A DNA stretch of 64,000 nt from Oribacterium asaccharolyticum ACB7. Lineage in GTDB: Bacteria; Bacillota; Clostridia; Lachnospirales; Lachnospiraceae. How positions within the stretch are numbered: the stretch's first letter is position 1; every line of letters starts with the position of its first letter. The notes beneath the pieces were generated by a model. It saw only the letters and a program-made list of their open reading frames with translations, did not search any database and was not told the origin of the DNA. Position numbers and translations under genes: made by a program. The stretch is taken from NCBI RefSeq assembly GCF_000238075.1, contig NZ_JH414504.1:786504-850503 (forward strand), in the 5' to 3' direction. This document shows, piece after piece, positions 9,852-20,147 of this stretch.

Positions 9852-10161
9852 TTTCTTCCCTTCCTAAAGGAAGAAGTTTATAAACGATTTCCCCACTTTT
9901 TCGAGAAAATCGTTTTTAATAAAAAACTGTTAGAACTGTCTATTATAGGGCAAGTCCCAACAGTTTGTCGACAGAAAATTATTATTTTTATTAGTGTTTT
10001 TTTTCAAAATTTTTCCCGGGTATAATAATTCGTTTCGTAAAGATACGATTTTTAATATAATTGTATAAGCTTCTTATTTTATCATTCAATTTTTAAAGCA
10101 ATATACTGCATACTTTGCAAGCAATACACTGCATGTTTTGCAAGTTATACCATAATGATTT
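9852..10161. other. AT-rich intergenic region upstream of the giant surface-protein gene
   Basis: About 300 bases with no credible gene. It is rich in T and A runs and holds an imperfect GGGAAATCGTTTATAAAC-type inverted segment near 9868-9915 (GAAAATCGTTTTTAAT nearby) and a TATAAT-like box at 10020-10026 in plus orientation. Two copies of a TGCATACTTTGCAAG / TGCATGTTTTGCAAG repeat lie near 10106-10145. The promoter of the surface-protein gene is expected here but no convincing -35/-10 pair stood out. Confidence 0.4.
10097..10150. repeat. REP-like family 1, degenerate tandem pair
   Basis: GCAATATACTGCATACTTTGCAAG and GCAATACACTGCATGTTTTGCAAG occur in tandem. They share the GCAATA.ACTGCA...TTTGC pattern of the dispersed palindromic repeat seen at 27572. 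Confidence 0.45.
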
Positions 10162-10213
10162 AAAAAAGGAGTATAGAGAAACGAGATACGAAGTCGTTCT
10201 TCTCTATACTCCT
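10162..10213 (-). terminator. Intrinsic terminator of the chemoreceptor gene
   Basis: A 14-bp perfect stem (AGGAGTATAGAGAA and its complement, with an inner ACGA/TCGT pair) is followed on the minus strand by TTTTTT. It lies 40-90 bases after the receptor stop codon. Confidence 0.85.
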
Positions 10214-10254
10214 TATATGGGATTAATGCTGAATTTTAGTTTAAAACTCCGCTA

Positions 10255-12495
10255 TTATCTTACCTTAAACTTATCTACAAGGTCATTCATCAGATTAGCC
10301 TGTGCGGATAATTCTTCTGCCGTTGCCGCACTTTCCTCCGCTGTAGCAGAGTTTTCCTGTACTACTGAGGAAATTTCCTGTAAACCGTCACTGAGTCTAC
10401 TTACTCCGGCAGACTCCTCTTCAGAAGCCTTGGAGATTTCTCCGATTAAATCATTGACCTGGTTGGTACTCTCGGATACAGACTGTAGTGCCTCTGCAGT
10501 TTCCTCTGTAAACTTTGCGCCCTTCTGTACAGCGCCGATGGTCTCTTCAATCAGAAGAGAAGTATTCTGAGCCGCTTCCTGAGACTTCTTTGCCAAGTTT
10601 CCTACTTCATCCGCAACTACTGCAAATCCCTTTCCTGCCTCTCCTGCTCTTGCCGCCTCGATAGCTGCATTTAAGGAAAGGATATTGGTCTGGAAGGCGA
10701 TATCATCAATAGTCTTGATAATCTTGCTGATTTCCTTGGACTTCTCAGTGATTTCTTCCATAGCGCCCTGCATGTCGGTCATCTTCTGGTTACTGGTTTC
10801 CACATGAGAACCGCTGACAACACCAAGTTGCTGTGCCTTTTCCGCCTGCTTTGTGGTATGGCGAATCTGGTCGGTAATATCTTCCATGGTCTTGGAAAGC
10901 TCTGCAATGGAAGATGCCTGCTTGGTAGTACCCTCGGAAATTCTCTGAGCCATACTGCTTACCTGCTCCGCACTGCTGCTTACCTCGGAAGAGGAAGTAT
11001 GTACATTCTTCAAAGTACTGTTCAGGCTTGTGGAAATATCCTGTAAAGAACTTAGGATTGGACGGAAATCTCCCTTATAGTTCTCATCTTCTTTAATTTC
11101 TGATCCGAAGTCTCCCTGAGCAAATGCTCCAAGCTTTGCCTGTAAGTCGGATACCACATAGGTCAAACGCTTTACAATATTGTTAAAACTCTTCACCAAA
11201 CGGCCGATTTCATCTTCCTGCGCATAAGAAACCTTAATGTCGAAGTTTCCGTCTGCCAGCTTGTCACTTTCCTCTGCAAGCTTTCCAAGAGGACTAAGGG
11301 ACTTCTTCAGTGCCGAGAAAAGAATTACCTGTAAAAGAATAAACAAAATAACTTCTGCCGTAGCCAATGCAACAAAGAGCTGGTGCTTTCCTTGGTTATA
11401 TAAATCCAAGCTCATTGCGGACTGTACATACCAGTCTGTACCGTAGATGGTCAGTGGTGCAAAGTAACGAATACGGTGACTGTCCTTGACATGGAAAATG
11501 CTCTCTCCATCAAACTTGCTCTGGATGTCATTCTTAAAGGTCTCTTCTCCAACATACTCGGAAAGATTCTTTCCTACTGCTTCAGGATTAGAGCTGTAAA
11601 CAAACTTACCATCCTTATTAATAACATCAAAGAAGGTCTTAGCGCCCTCTCCGGACTTATCTTGACCCAGAGAATCAAACATCTTAACATTTAAGTCTAC
11701 TACTACCGTACCCATAAACTGGTCATTATGAAGGATAGGAACAACCAATACAAAAATTGTCTCTCCGGTAATAGAGGATACAAAGGGATCTACCACATGG
11801 CTTACCTTTTCCTGAGAAGCTTTGGTATAATACTCTTCCGCTCCATTTCCATAGAACTTATAATCCAGGAACTTAAAGAAACGCTTGTTCTCATCTCCGT
11901 TATCTCTTCCTAAATACATAGCGTATTCCGGCTCACCCTGCTGGAATGCATTTGGCTCGAAGAAAACACCTGCACCCATGATGTGCTCATCGTGACGAAT
12001 CATTTCCCAAACAGAATCCAGCAAATATTTTTCTTCAAAGGATCTTCTTTGGCTTAAGTGAACGGTGTCTTTTAAAAGACTGGGAACTGTTGCCGCTCCG
12101 TCATCCGTTTCGTTATACATTTCCTCCAAGTGATCACTGATTGCTCTTGCAGCGTTCTCTGCTAAAGTGATGGATTTTCTAGCTTTTTCTACGTTCATAG
12201 CAGTAGTAGAAAGTAAGTAATCCTGATTAATCTTATCGAAGGATTTTCCTACCGCATTCAGCAGAACAATGTTTGCCAACACAAAGACCACCAACATGGA
12301 TACGCAGACCAATGCAGAAATTCTTCCTGCCAGGCTGGATCTCTTTTTACCTTTTACAGCCTTTGCCTTCTGTCCCGGTTTTCCTCCCGGAGCCTTCTTA
12401 AAAGCCTTGGAGTCCGGCTTTTCCTGGTTCCCGCCTGCCTCTGTCTTAACAGCAGCTTCCTTTGGGTTTAACCCGTTTTCCTGTGTGTTTTCCAT
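10255..12495 (-). CDS. Methyl-accepting chemotaxis protein with periplasmic-type dCache domain
   Basis: A 746-residue membrane chemoreceptor that would signal to CheA/CheW. An unusually long basic cytoplasmic N-terminus (about 55 residues, Lys/Gly-rich) precedes the first membrane helix (about 57-80). Then come an extracellular dCache-like sensor (about 85-365, with a YVQSAM strand near its end), the second helix (about 370-392) and a HAMP domain ([15 protein letters not shown], about 395-450). The coiled-coil signalling domain has the conserved tip [18 protein letters not shown] near residue 600. Glu/Gln/Ala-rich methylation helices flank the tip. The ribosome binding site AAGGAGG is close to the ATG. 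The ligand is not predictable. No che genes are nearby, so it is an orphan receptor gene. Confidence 0.95.
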   Translation of the reverse strand: MENTQENGLNPKEAAVKTEAGGNQEKPDSKAFKKAPGGKPGQKAKAVKGKKRSSLAGRISALVCVSMLVVFVLANIVLLNAVGKSFDKINQDYLLSTTAMNVEKARKSITLAENAARAISDHLEEMYNETDDGAATVPSLLKDTVHLSQRRSFEEKYLLDSVWEMIRHDEHIMGAGVFFEPNAFQQGEPEYAMYLGRDNGDENKRFFKFLDYKFYGNGAEEYYTKASQEKVSHVVDPFVSSITGETIFVLVVPILHNDQFMGTVVVDLNVKMFDSLGQDKSGEGAKTFFDVINKDGKFVYSSNPEAVGKNLSEYVGEETFKNDIQSKFDGESIFHVKDSHRIRYFAPLTIYGTDWYVQSAMSLDLYNQGKHQLFVALATAEVILFILLQVILFSALKKSLSPLGKLAEESDKLADGNFDIKVSYAQEDEIGRLVKSFNNIVKRLTYVVSDLQAKLGAFAQGDFGSEIKEDENYKGDFRPILSSLQDISTSLNSTLKNVHTSSSEVSSSAEQVSSMAQRISEGTTKQASSIAELSKTMEDITDQIRHTTKQAEKAQQLGVVSGSHVETSNQKMTDMQGAMEEITEKSKEISKIIKTIDDIAFQTNILSLNAAIEAARAGEAGKGFAVVADEVGNLAKKSQEAAQNTSLLIEETIGAVQKGAKFTEETAEALQSVSESTNQVNDLIGEISKASEEESAGVSRLSDGLQEISSVVQENSATAEESAATAEELSAQANLMNDLVDKFKVR

Positions 12496-12627
12496 TCTTC
12501 CTCCTTGAAATTGTCATTCCTCTATCTCAGAAAAATTATCGTGAAATGGTAGAAGTTACTCTCCTCCATGATTCCGCTTTAATCAATATCGTCAGTTTGG
12601 AAGAATGTATTAGTGAATTTACGGAAA

Positions 12628-12649
12628 TAAAAAAAGCTATCGTTAGCTC
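12628..12649 (-). terminator. Possible small terminator abutting repeat copy C
   Basis: A short hairpin AGCTA/TAGCT (12635-12648) is followed on the minus strand by seven T. It directly touches the outer arm of the repeat copy at 12650, so minus-strand transcripts reading out of dnaJ through the repeat could stop here. The stem is short, so confidence is limited. Confidence 0.35.
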
Positions 12650-13019
12650 TAATGCAGTATGGTCAGTAATTGGGGCACGCTCCCGCTAACTTCGCCTTGA
12701 CTGAGCAGTGGTTTTTGTTAACCACTGCTCACTTTGCTTCGCAAAGCAACTTCCTTCGGAAGTTGGTCTGCATCAGGACGACTTTTCTAATGAAAAGTCT
12801 GTCCTTACAGCACTAACTTCAAGCTTCGCTTTACTCGCTTTCAGTAAGTACCGGCGGGCTCAGATTGCCCCCATTACTGACCATACTGCATTATTCGCTT
12901 CACTTATTAATTTTATAGCCCTTTACTCCGCCGGATTTCAGCAAGTATTGACGGGCTCAAATTACCCCCATTTTTGACCTATATTGCCGGAAAACCTACT
13001 CTATTTTGAAATTTTACAG
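12650..13019. repeat. Interspersed hairpin-rich repeat, copy C (composite, with re-paired arms)
   Basis: Perfect 21-bp terminal arms, 12650-12670 and 12873-12893, read TAATGCAGTATGGTCAGTAAT and its complement. Their sequence differs from the arms of copies A and B at many positions, yet pairing is fully kept. The internal GAGCAGTGGTT/AACCACTGCTC, CTTTGC/GCAAAG, AACTTCC/GGAAGTT and ACTTTTC/GAAAAGT hairpins match copy B. After 12893 a second right-end-like segment follows (CAAGTATTGACGGGCTCAA, then GACCTATATTG near 12977 and ATTTTACAGC at 13011), so two elements appear partly fused. It fills the gap between the chemoreceptor and dnaJ. Confidence 0.8.
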
Positions 13020-13059
13020 CACCGAATGACCCGTAAATTCCCGATTCGCTCCCGCTTGC

Positions 13060-14184
13060 TTAGTCTACCTTCTCTCCGCAGCTTTCGGCATAGGCCTTTA
13101 AAGCTTCCTTTTGCTTCTTATTCAATTTCTTCGGCGTCTCCACTACCAGTGTCACATAGTGGTCACCGCGCACATTCGGATTCTGCAAGGACGGAACTCC
13201 CTTTCCTCTTAAACGAGTACGAGTCTCCGACTGCGTTCCGGCAGCAATCTTCAGCTCAACCGGTCCGTCTACCGTCTTCACAATCGTTGTTCCTCCAAGA
13301 GCAGCCTTCGGAAAGCTGATTGCTTCCGTGGAGTAAATATTGATTCCCTGTCTCTTAAAGAAGGGATGGTCGCTTACGGAAACCTCAACGAGAAGATCTC
13401 CTCTCGGTCCTCCGTTTCTTCCGGGATCTCCTCCGCCGCTTCTTCTGATTGCCTGTCCGTCATCGATTCCTGCAGGAACCGAAATTTCCATCGTCTTTTC
13501 GGTATTGATATAGCCTGCACCCTTACAATCGGGACATTTCTCCTTAATGATAGAGCCGGTACCGTGACACTCCGGACAGGTCGTTACCTGCTGAATCATA
13601 CCGAATAAACTTTGCTGTGTCATTCTGACCTGTCCTGCACCGTTACATCTTGGGCAAGTCGTCTTCTCCGTTCCCGGCTTTGCCCCGGAACCGTTACAGG
13701 TCTTACAGGTATCCTTATACCGAATCTTAATATTCTTCTTTACGCCCTTTATTGCTTCATCAAAAGAAATCCGTATTCCTACGCGGATATTGTCGCCCTT
13801 TTCCGGCATATTGGCACGACGCCCGTAAGCTCTTCCGCCTGAAAATCCTCCACCGGAAAATCCGCCTCCGAAAAACTCCGAAAAGATATCCGACATATCC
13901 ATTCCGCTAAAGTCAAAGCCTCCGAAACCGGAGCTTGCTCCCGCTGCGGAATTGGCATCAAATGCCGCATGACCGTAGGTGTCATACGCCTTTCTCTTAT
14001 CCGGATCCGACAGAACCGCATAGGCCTCCGAGGCTTCCCGAAACTTTGCGGCGGCAGTCTCATCTCCGGGATTCGCATCCGGGTGGTACTTTTTTGCAAG
14101 CTGACGATATGCCTTCTTTATCGCACTGTCATCGGCATTTTTCTCTACCCCCAGTACCTCATAATAATCACGCTTTTCTGCCAT
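13060..14184 (-). CDS. dnaJ: Chaperone DnaJ (Hsp40)
   Basis: Co-chaperone that delivers substrates to DnaK and stimulates its ATPase. The 374-residue protein has the canonical order: J-domain with HPD at about 34-36, Gly/Phe-rich linker (about 75-125), and four zinc-binding CxxCxGxG repeats ([32 protein letters not shown]; about 160-220). The C-terminal substrate-binding and dimerisation domains follow. It is the last gene of hrcA-grpE-dnaK-dnaJ, separated from dnaK by an unusual 209-base hairpin-rich spacer that may tune its expression. Confidence 0.98.
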   Translation of the reverse strand: MAEKRDYYEVLGVEKNADDSAIKKAYRQLAKKYHPDANPGDETAAAKFREASEAYAVLSDPDKRKAYDTYGHAAFDANSAAGASSGFGGFDFSGMDMSDIFSEFFGGGFSGGGFSGGRAYGRRANMPEKGDNIRVGIRISFDEAIKGVKKNIKIRYKDTCKTCNGSGAKPGTEKTTCPRCNGAGQVRMTQQSLFGMIQQVTTCPECHGTGSIIKEKCPDCKGAGYINTEKTMEISVPAGIDDGQAIRRSGGGDPGRNGGPRGDLLVEVSVSDHPFFKRQGINIYSTEAISFPKAALGGTTIVKTVDGPVELKIAAGTQSETRTRLRGKGVPSLQNPNVRGDHYVTLVVETPKKLNKKQKEALKAYAESCGEKVD

Positions 14185-14204
14185 GTTTACAAATCCTCTT
14201 CTCT

Positions 14205-14365
14205 TCCTCCCCCCTTGAAAGGGGACTCTTATCCAATTCTCTTTTCCCCGTGAAGGGGAATCCTTATATTCGCTTCTCCCCCGAAGGGGAATTCATATCA
14301 TACGCAATATTTCGTAGGCACCGGAGAGTCCGATACCTACGAAACGGTTCTTACTTACTTCCCCG
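14205..14365. repeat. Hairpin cluster between dnaK and dnaJ
   Basis: Three successive small hairpins share a CCCC-loop-GGGG core (14209-14224, 14245-14259, 14277-14290; the latter two are near copies with TCCCC..GAAGGGGA). They are followed by a 9-bp stem TTTCGTAGG/CCTACGAAA (14310-14344) and a CCCGA/TCGGG hairpin near 14361-14381. None is followed by a clear T-run on the minus strand, so mRNA processing or stability elements are more likely than a terminator. Confidence 0.6.
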
Positions 14366-14393
14366 AACGAAAGGCTCGGGAAACCTTTTCCTA

Positions 14394-16286
<1,893 letters not shown>

Positions 16287-16426
16287 CTATTCTAAATTTG
16301 ATTTCTTGCTTTACTTTATGGAAAAAGCTCTTTTAAAAGCTTATTCGTCTGTTTATACACTACTTCATCTTTACAGCAATTTTTCTTCACATCGGTTTTT
16401 CTTTACATCGATTCTTTATCTTCGCC

Positions 16427-17080
16427 CTACTTCTTTACCTTCACCATGGAGTGGCGAACTACATTTCCGCGGTAGGTATAGCCTTTTTGCAAATCGGCAG
16501 TTACGGTATCTTCTTCCGCATCTCCCTCTTCTTCCGTCATAACGGCATTGTGGAGTGCAGGATCAAACTTCTGTCCTACAGCCTCAATCGCCTGAATATC
16601 ACAATCTGAAAACATCTTCTGAATCTGCTTATAAATTCCTTCTACACCCTTTGCAAAAGAGTTTTCTTTCTCTTCCTCCGGGATATGTTCCAAGGCTCTC
16701 TCAAAGTTATCAACTACAGGAAGAAGTTGCTCGATAATGCTCTTTGCGCCAAGTTCAAACATCTGCGCCTTTTCCTTCTCGGAACGCTTTCGGAAGTTTT
16801 CGTATTCCGCCAAGGTGCGAAGATATTTATCTTTCAGCTGTAAAAGCTCCGTATTCTCCTCTTTTCCGGAATTTTCCTTTCCGGAAGAAGCCTCTCCTTC
16901 CGAATTCTCTCCGGAAGACTGTGTAGAAGAAGTCTGTTCTTCGCTGACAGTTCCCGGCTCTTCCGCTTCCTGCGATTTTACATCTCCGGAAGAGTCCTCC
17001 TTTGTGCATTCCCTTCCTTGCTCGCCACCTTCGTGCGACTGCTTCTTCCATTTCTCGTCTTCATTATGCTTCTTTGACAC
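16427..17080 (-). CDS. grpE: Nucleotide exchange factor GrpE
   Basis: Releases ADP from DnaK. The 217-residue protein has a long Glu/Ser/Gly-rich disordered N-terminus (about 1-75). The GrpE coiled coil (LKDKYLRTLAEYENFRKRSEK) and the beta-domain follow, ending in GYTYRGNVVRHSMVKV. It starts 12 bases after the hrcA stop, so translation is probably coupled. Confidence 0.98.
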   Translation of the reverse strand: MSKKHNEDEKWKKQSHEGGEQGRECTKEDSSGDVKSQEAEEPGTVSEEQTSSTQSSGENSEGEASSGKENSGKEENTELLQLKDKYLRTLAEYENFRKRSEKEKAQMFELGAKSIIEQLLPVVDNFERALEHIPEEEKENSFAKGVEGIYKQIQKMFSDCDIQAIEAVGQKFDPALHNAVMTEEEGDAEEDTVTADLQKGYTYRGNVVRHSMVKVKK

Positions 17081-17092
17081 AACGTCTCCTTC

Positions 17093-18154
17093 CTATTGCA
17101 AGGGAATCTCTCCCATTTCCTGTATTAATCTGCTCAAGGTATCCAGTACCTTTTCATAGTCCATCCTCTTCGGTCCGATTACCCCAATCGTACCGTGCAT
17201 TCCGTTTTCAAGACGGTACTTTGCCGTAACCAGTGCACAGTCTGCCATATCCTGCAGGGGACTTTCTTTTCCGATATAAACCTGAATACTCTTGTTGTCC
17301 TCTTCTTTCTCTTCCGCTTCCTGCAAAAGACCGGCAAGTTCCTCCTTGGACTCCAAAGCAAAAATCAACTTGGATGCATTTTCCGAATCCATAAGCTCCG
17401 GATACTTGAAAATGTTCGTAGCGCCCGAGGTATAGATTTCCACATCCTGCTCATCGGTACGAAGCATACTTTCCAAGCTTTGAAGAAGGAGTCCCATCGT
17501 CTTTCTGTGCCGGCTCCTATCCAGGAGTGTCCGAATGTATTCTTCCGTAATCTCTTCCACACTGTGTCCGCCCAGAACATCGTTTAAAAGAAGGTTAATG
17601 GAGAGAATCGCATTCTGCTCTAAATCCTCATCAATGTCCACGGTCATCGTCTTAATGATATTTCCCTCGAACATCAGAAGAAAGAGAAGTTTTCCCTTTT
17701 CCACCAGAGAAATCTGTAAGAACTTAATCCTGTTCTTCTCCATCCTGGGTCCGGAAACAAGTGCCGTATAATGAGTATCGCTCGCTATATTCCTAACCAG
17801 AGACTGTAGGGCGGATTCGAGCTTCTCAATCCTGTCAAACATCGAACTTCGAACATCCGATAAATCTCTCTCCTGCTTCTCCATCAACTGATCTACATAA
17901 AAGCGATAACCCTTGTCGGAAGGAACTCTTCCCGCGGAAGTGTGAGGCTGTAAAATATAGCCCATCTCTTCCAAATCACTCATCTCATTCCGAATTGTCG
18001 CGGAACTTAAGTTCAGACCGGAGTACTTGCTAATGGTTCGGGATCCTACCGGTTCACCGGTCTCTAAATAGTTCTTGATTATCGTTGTCAATATAATAAG
18101 CTTTCTCTGATCCACAAGACCACCTTCCTCCTTTTTGGATTTATTGGCACTCAT
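17093..18154 (-). CDS. hrcA: Heat-inducible transcription repressor HrcA
   Basis: Repressor of the class I heat-shock genes; it binds CIRCE and is kept active by GroEL in characterised Firmicutes. The 353-residue protein has an N-terminal winged helix (SSATIRNEMSDLEEMGYI) with the conserved AGRVPSDKGYRFYVD segment, then a GAF-like dimerisation region and the C-terminal IGPKRMDYEKV. It is the first gene of the operon, and its start codon lies inside the CIRCE element, giving direct autorepression. Confidence 0.98.
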   Translation of the reverse strand: MSANKSKKEEGGLVDQRKLIILTTIIKNYLETGEPVGSRTISKYSGLNLSSATIRNEMSDLEEMGYILQPHTSAGRVPSDKGYRFYVDQLMEKQERDLSDVRSSMFDRIEKLESALQSLVRNIASDTHYTALVSGPRMEKNRIKFLQISLVEKGKLLFLLMFEGNIIKTMTVDIDEDLEQNAILSINLLLNDVLGGHSVEEITEEYIRTLLDRSRHRKTMGLLLQSLESMLRTDEQDVEIYTSGATNIFKYPELMDSENASKLIFALESKEELAGLLQEAEEKEEDNKSIQVYIGKESPLQDMADCALVTAKYRLENGMHGTIGVIGPKRMDYEKVLDTLSRLIQEMGEIPLQ

Positions 18155-18170
18155 ATATATCGAGTGCTAA
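18144..18170 (-). promoter_or_regulatory. CIRCE operator overlapping the hrcA start codon
   Basis: On the minus strand it reads TTAGCACTC, nine bases, GAGTGCCAA: the CIRCE consensus with one change in the second arm (GAGTGCCAA instead of GAGTGCTAA). The hrcA ATG falls at the spacer/second-arm junction, so binding would block both transcription and possibly initiation. Confidence 0.95.
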
Positions 18171-18253
18171 CACATGTTCATAATATACCCCTCGGAAAAG
18201 AGATTGTCAAGAATTTTCCCGAGGGGATTTGTGAATTTCCTATGAACTTGTAT

Positions 18254-19639
18254 TTATTCTGAAAAGAGCTCTCCCAGCAGGCTTTCTTCCATGGCTTTCT
18301 CTGCAAGCACCGGATAAACCCCTCCGATTTCTAATGCTCTGTCTTTCTGCAGGGGGATATAGAAACGAATGTATTCTTTATTAAAACCGGTGTAATACAT
18401 TTCTCCCTCCAGTTCACGAACTTCCTCTATTAAGACCTCCGACCTTTTTCCGATAAACTGCTTCCGAAACTTTTCCGAATCCTTAAGTGCAAGGTCTAAG
18501 AGAATCTTCGAGCGTTCCTTCTTCACTTTTTCCGTAATCTGCTCCTTCATCTCATCCGCGCGAGTTCCCTTCCTGCGGGAATATTTGAAAATATGCAGGT
18601 CGTAGAAGCTGATTTCTTCGATGAAGTCCCTTGACTCCCGAAAATCCTCTTCCGTCTCGCCGGGGAATCCCACAATCACATCCGTGGTAATGGCCGCGAG
18701 CGGAAAGGCTCTTCGAATACAGTCCACCGCCTCTTTAAACTCCTCCTTCGTATAATGTCGGTTCATTTCCTTCAAGGTCTTGGCCGCCCCGCTTTGCAGG
18801 GAAAGATGAAAATGCGGACAAATGCCCTCTACAGCTTTCAAGCGGGAAACGAAGTTCTCCGTGATGACTCTGGGTTCCAAACTTCCCAGGCGGATCCTCT
18901 TTATAGAAGGAATTGTTCCGATTTTTTCAATGAGGGAAATGAGCGCCTCTCCGCTTTCCGCATTTCTACTGGCATATTCATAGGAAAGATTTTGAAAATC
19001 CAGACCATAAGAAGAAAGGTGTATTCCCGTGAGTACGATTTCGGAAATGCCCTCCTGCCCCAGGTGTTCTATTTCCTGAAGGCAGTCCTCTATTTTCCTG
19101 CTTCGAATTCTGCCTCTCACATAGGGGATAATGCAGTACGCACAAAATTGGTTGCAACCGTCTTGAATCTTTACAAAGGCGCGACTTCTGTCCAAGGGCT
19201 TTGAAAGAAAAAGATTTTCATATTCTCCCTCTTCCTTAACAGGAGGCAAATAGTCTTCGATTCTGCCGTCATTTTCCAACATGGCGTCCCGATAGGCTCT
19301 AATCAGCTCTACAATTTTTCCTTTGCCGCTGTTCCCGATCAGAATATCGATTCCCTTATCTTTTTTCAATTCCTCCTTTTTTCCTTCCACATAGCAGCCT
19401 GTCGCAATCACAAGGGCATCCGGATTCCGTTCTTTGGCCTGGTGAATCATTTGTCTGGACTTTCTGTCCGCAATGTTCGTTACGGAACAGGTATTAATAA
19501 GGTAGATATCCGCTTCCTCATGAAAGGGCACCAACGTTGCTCCTTCTTTAAGAATTGCCTCACTCATCGCCTCCGCTTCATATGAATTAACCTTGCAACC
19601 TAAGTTGTGCATAGCAAAACGCAGTCCCTTTAATTCCAT
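18254..19639 (-). CDS. mtaB: tRNA (N6-threonylcarbamoyladenosine 37-C2) methylthiotransferase MtaB
   Basis: Radical SAM enzyme that adds a methylthio group to t6A37 of ANN-decoding tRNAs. The 461-residue protein has an N-terminal UPF0004 domain with cysteines in NLGCKVN, INTCSVTN and ATGCY (second Fe-S cluster). The radical SAM motif CNQFCAYC (about 158-165) and a C-terminal TRAM domain follow. NLGCKVNSYE and the absence of the MiaB-specific N-terminal extension favour MtaB over MiaB. It lies 99 bases upstream of the hrcA operon on the same strand and may be transcribed separately. Confidence 0.93.
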   Translation of the reverse strand: MELKGLRFAMHNLGCKVNSYEAEAMSEAILKEGATLVPFHEEADIYLINTCSVTNIADRKSRQMIHQAKERNPDALVIATGCYVEGKKEELKKDKGIDILIGNSGKGKIVELIRAYRDAMLENDGRIEDYLPPVKEEGEYENLFLSKPLDRSRAFVKIQDGCNQFCAYCIIPYVRGRIRSRKIEDCLQEIEHLGQEGISEIVLTGIHLSSYGLDFQNLSYEYASRNAESGEALISLIEKIGTIPSIKRIRLGSLEPRVITENFVSRLKAVEGICPHFHLSLQSGAAKTLKEMNRHYTKEEFKEAVDCIRRAFPLAAITTDVIVGFPGETEEDFRESRDFIEEISFYDLHIFKYSRRKGTRADEMKEQITEKVKKERSKILLDLALKDSEKFRKQFIGKRSEVLIEEVRELEGEMYYTGFNKEYIRFYIPLQKDRALEIGGVYPVLAEKAMEESLLGELFSE

Positions 19640-19703
19640 TTTTTATCCCTTTCTTCCTTATGGAGCATGGCTCTATCTTTTTGCCTTTCTCCCTTATCTT
19701 TAC

Positions 19704-19732
19704 TTGACTTTAAAAAACTTCCTCACTACAAT
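19704..19732 (+). promoter_or_regulatory. Promoter of the HPr-like gene
   Basis: TTGACT (19704-19709), 17 bases, TACAAT (19727-19732). This is a near-consensus vegetative promoter, 30 bases before the HPr-like start codon. Confidence 0.8.
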
Positions 19733-19762
19733 GAAACCATCATAAAAAAGGAGGATTGTCTA

Positions 19763-20005
19763 ATGAAAACCGTTCGTATTTCCCTGAATTCTATTGATAA
19801 AGTAAAATCCTTCGTAAACGACCTTGTTCGCTTTACGGATGTGGATTTTGATTTGGTTTCCGGTCGTTATGTCATTGACGCTAAGTCTATTATGGGTATT
19901 TTCTCTTTGGATTTATCCAAGCCTATTGATTTAAATATTCATGCGGATGAGTCCAGACTGGATGAAATCGTAGATACATTAAAGCCCTATATTATCGAAG
20001 CCTGA
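19763..20005 (+). CDS. HPr-family protein lacking the phosphorylatable histidine
   Basis: An 80-residue protein with an HPr fold. The start is fixed by AGGAGG just upstream of ATG 19763. It keeps the Ser-46 regulatory-site motif AKSIMGIFSLDLS and the C-terminal helix pattern. The N-terminal G-x-H-A-R-P active-site motif of PTS HPr is replaced by NSIDKVKSF, with no histidine, so it cannot carry phosphate from Enzyme I. This is analogous to Crh-type or other regulatory HPr paralogues. The role is unknown. It stands alone with its own promoter and terminator. Confidence 0.85.
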   Translation: MKTVRISLNSIDKVKSFVNDLVRFTDVDFDLVSGRYVIDAKSIMGIFSLDLSKPIDLNIHADESRLDEIVDTLKPYIIEA

Positions 20006-20051
20006 CTTCCTGTATCTTAACGGAAAGATGAAAGCCTTACAAGGTTTTTAA

Positions 20052-20082
20052 AAAGTGCATGGATTCATGCACTTTATTTTTT
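20052..20082 (+). terminator. Terminator of the HPr-like gene
   Basis: AAAGTGCATG/CATGCACTTT hairpin followed by ATTTTTT. It lies about 50 bases after the stop codon. Confidence 0.85.
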
Positions 20083-20085
20083 GCA

Positions 20086-20118
20086 AAGCATATCGTGCAT
20101 TTTGCGTGCGATAGTGCC
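20086..20118. repeat. REP-like family 1 copy
   Basis: CATATCGTGCATTTTGCGTGCGATAGTGC is a member of the dispersed ATATCGYGC...GCGYRCGATA palindrome family. It lies in the thiI leader. Confidence 0.5.
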
Positions 20119-20147
20119 GGTAAAGTAATGGAAAGAAAAGGAGCAGT

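Noticed and set aside
12546..12689. A 47-codon open frame starting MVEVTLLHDSALINIVSLEE
   Set aside because: The composition is protein-like, but it has no ribosome binding site, ends inside repeat copy C and lies in the chemoreceptor promoter region. It could be a gene remnant; not supported enough to list.
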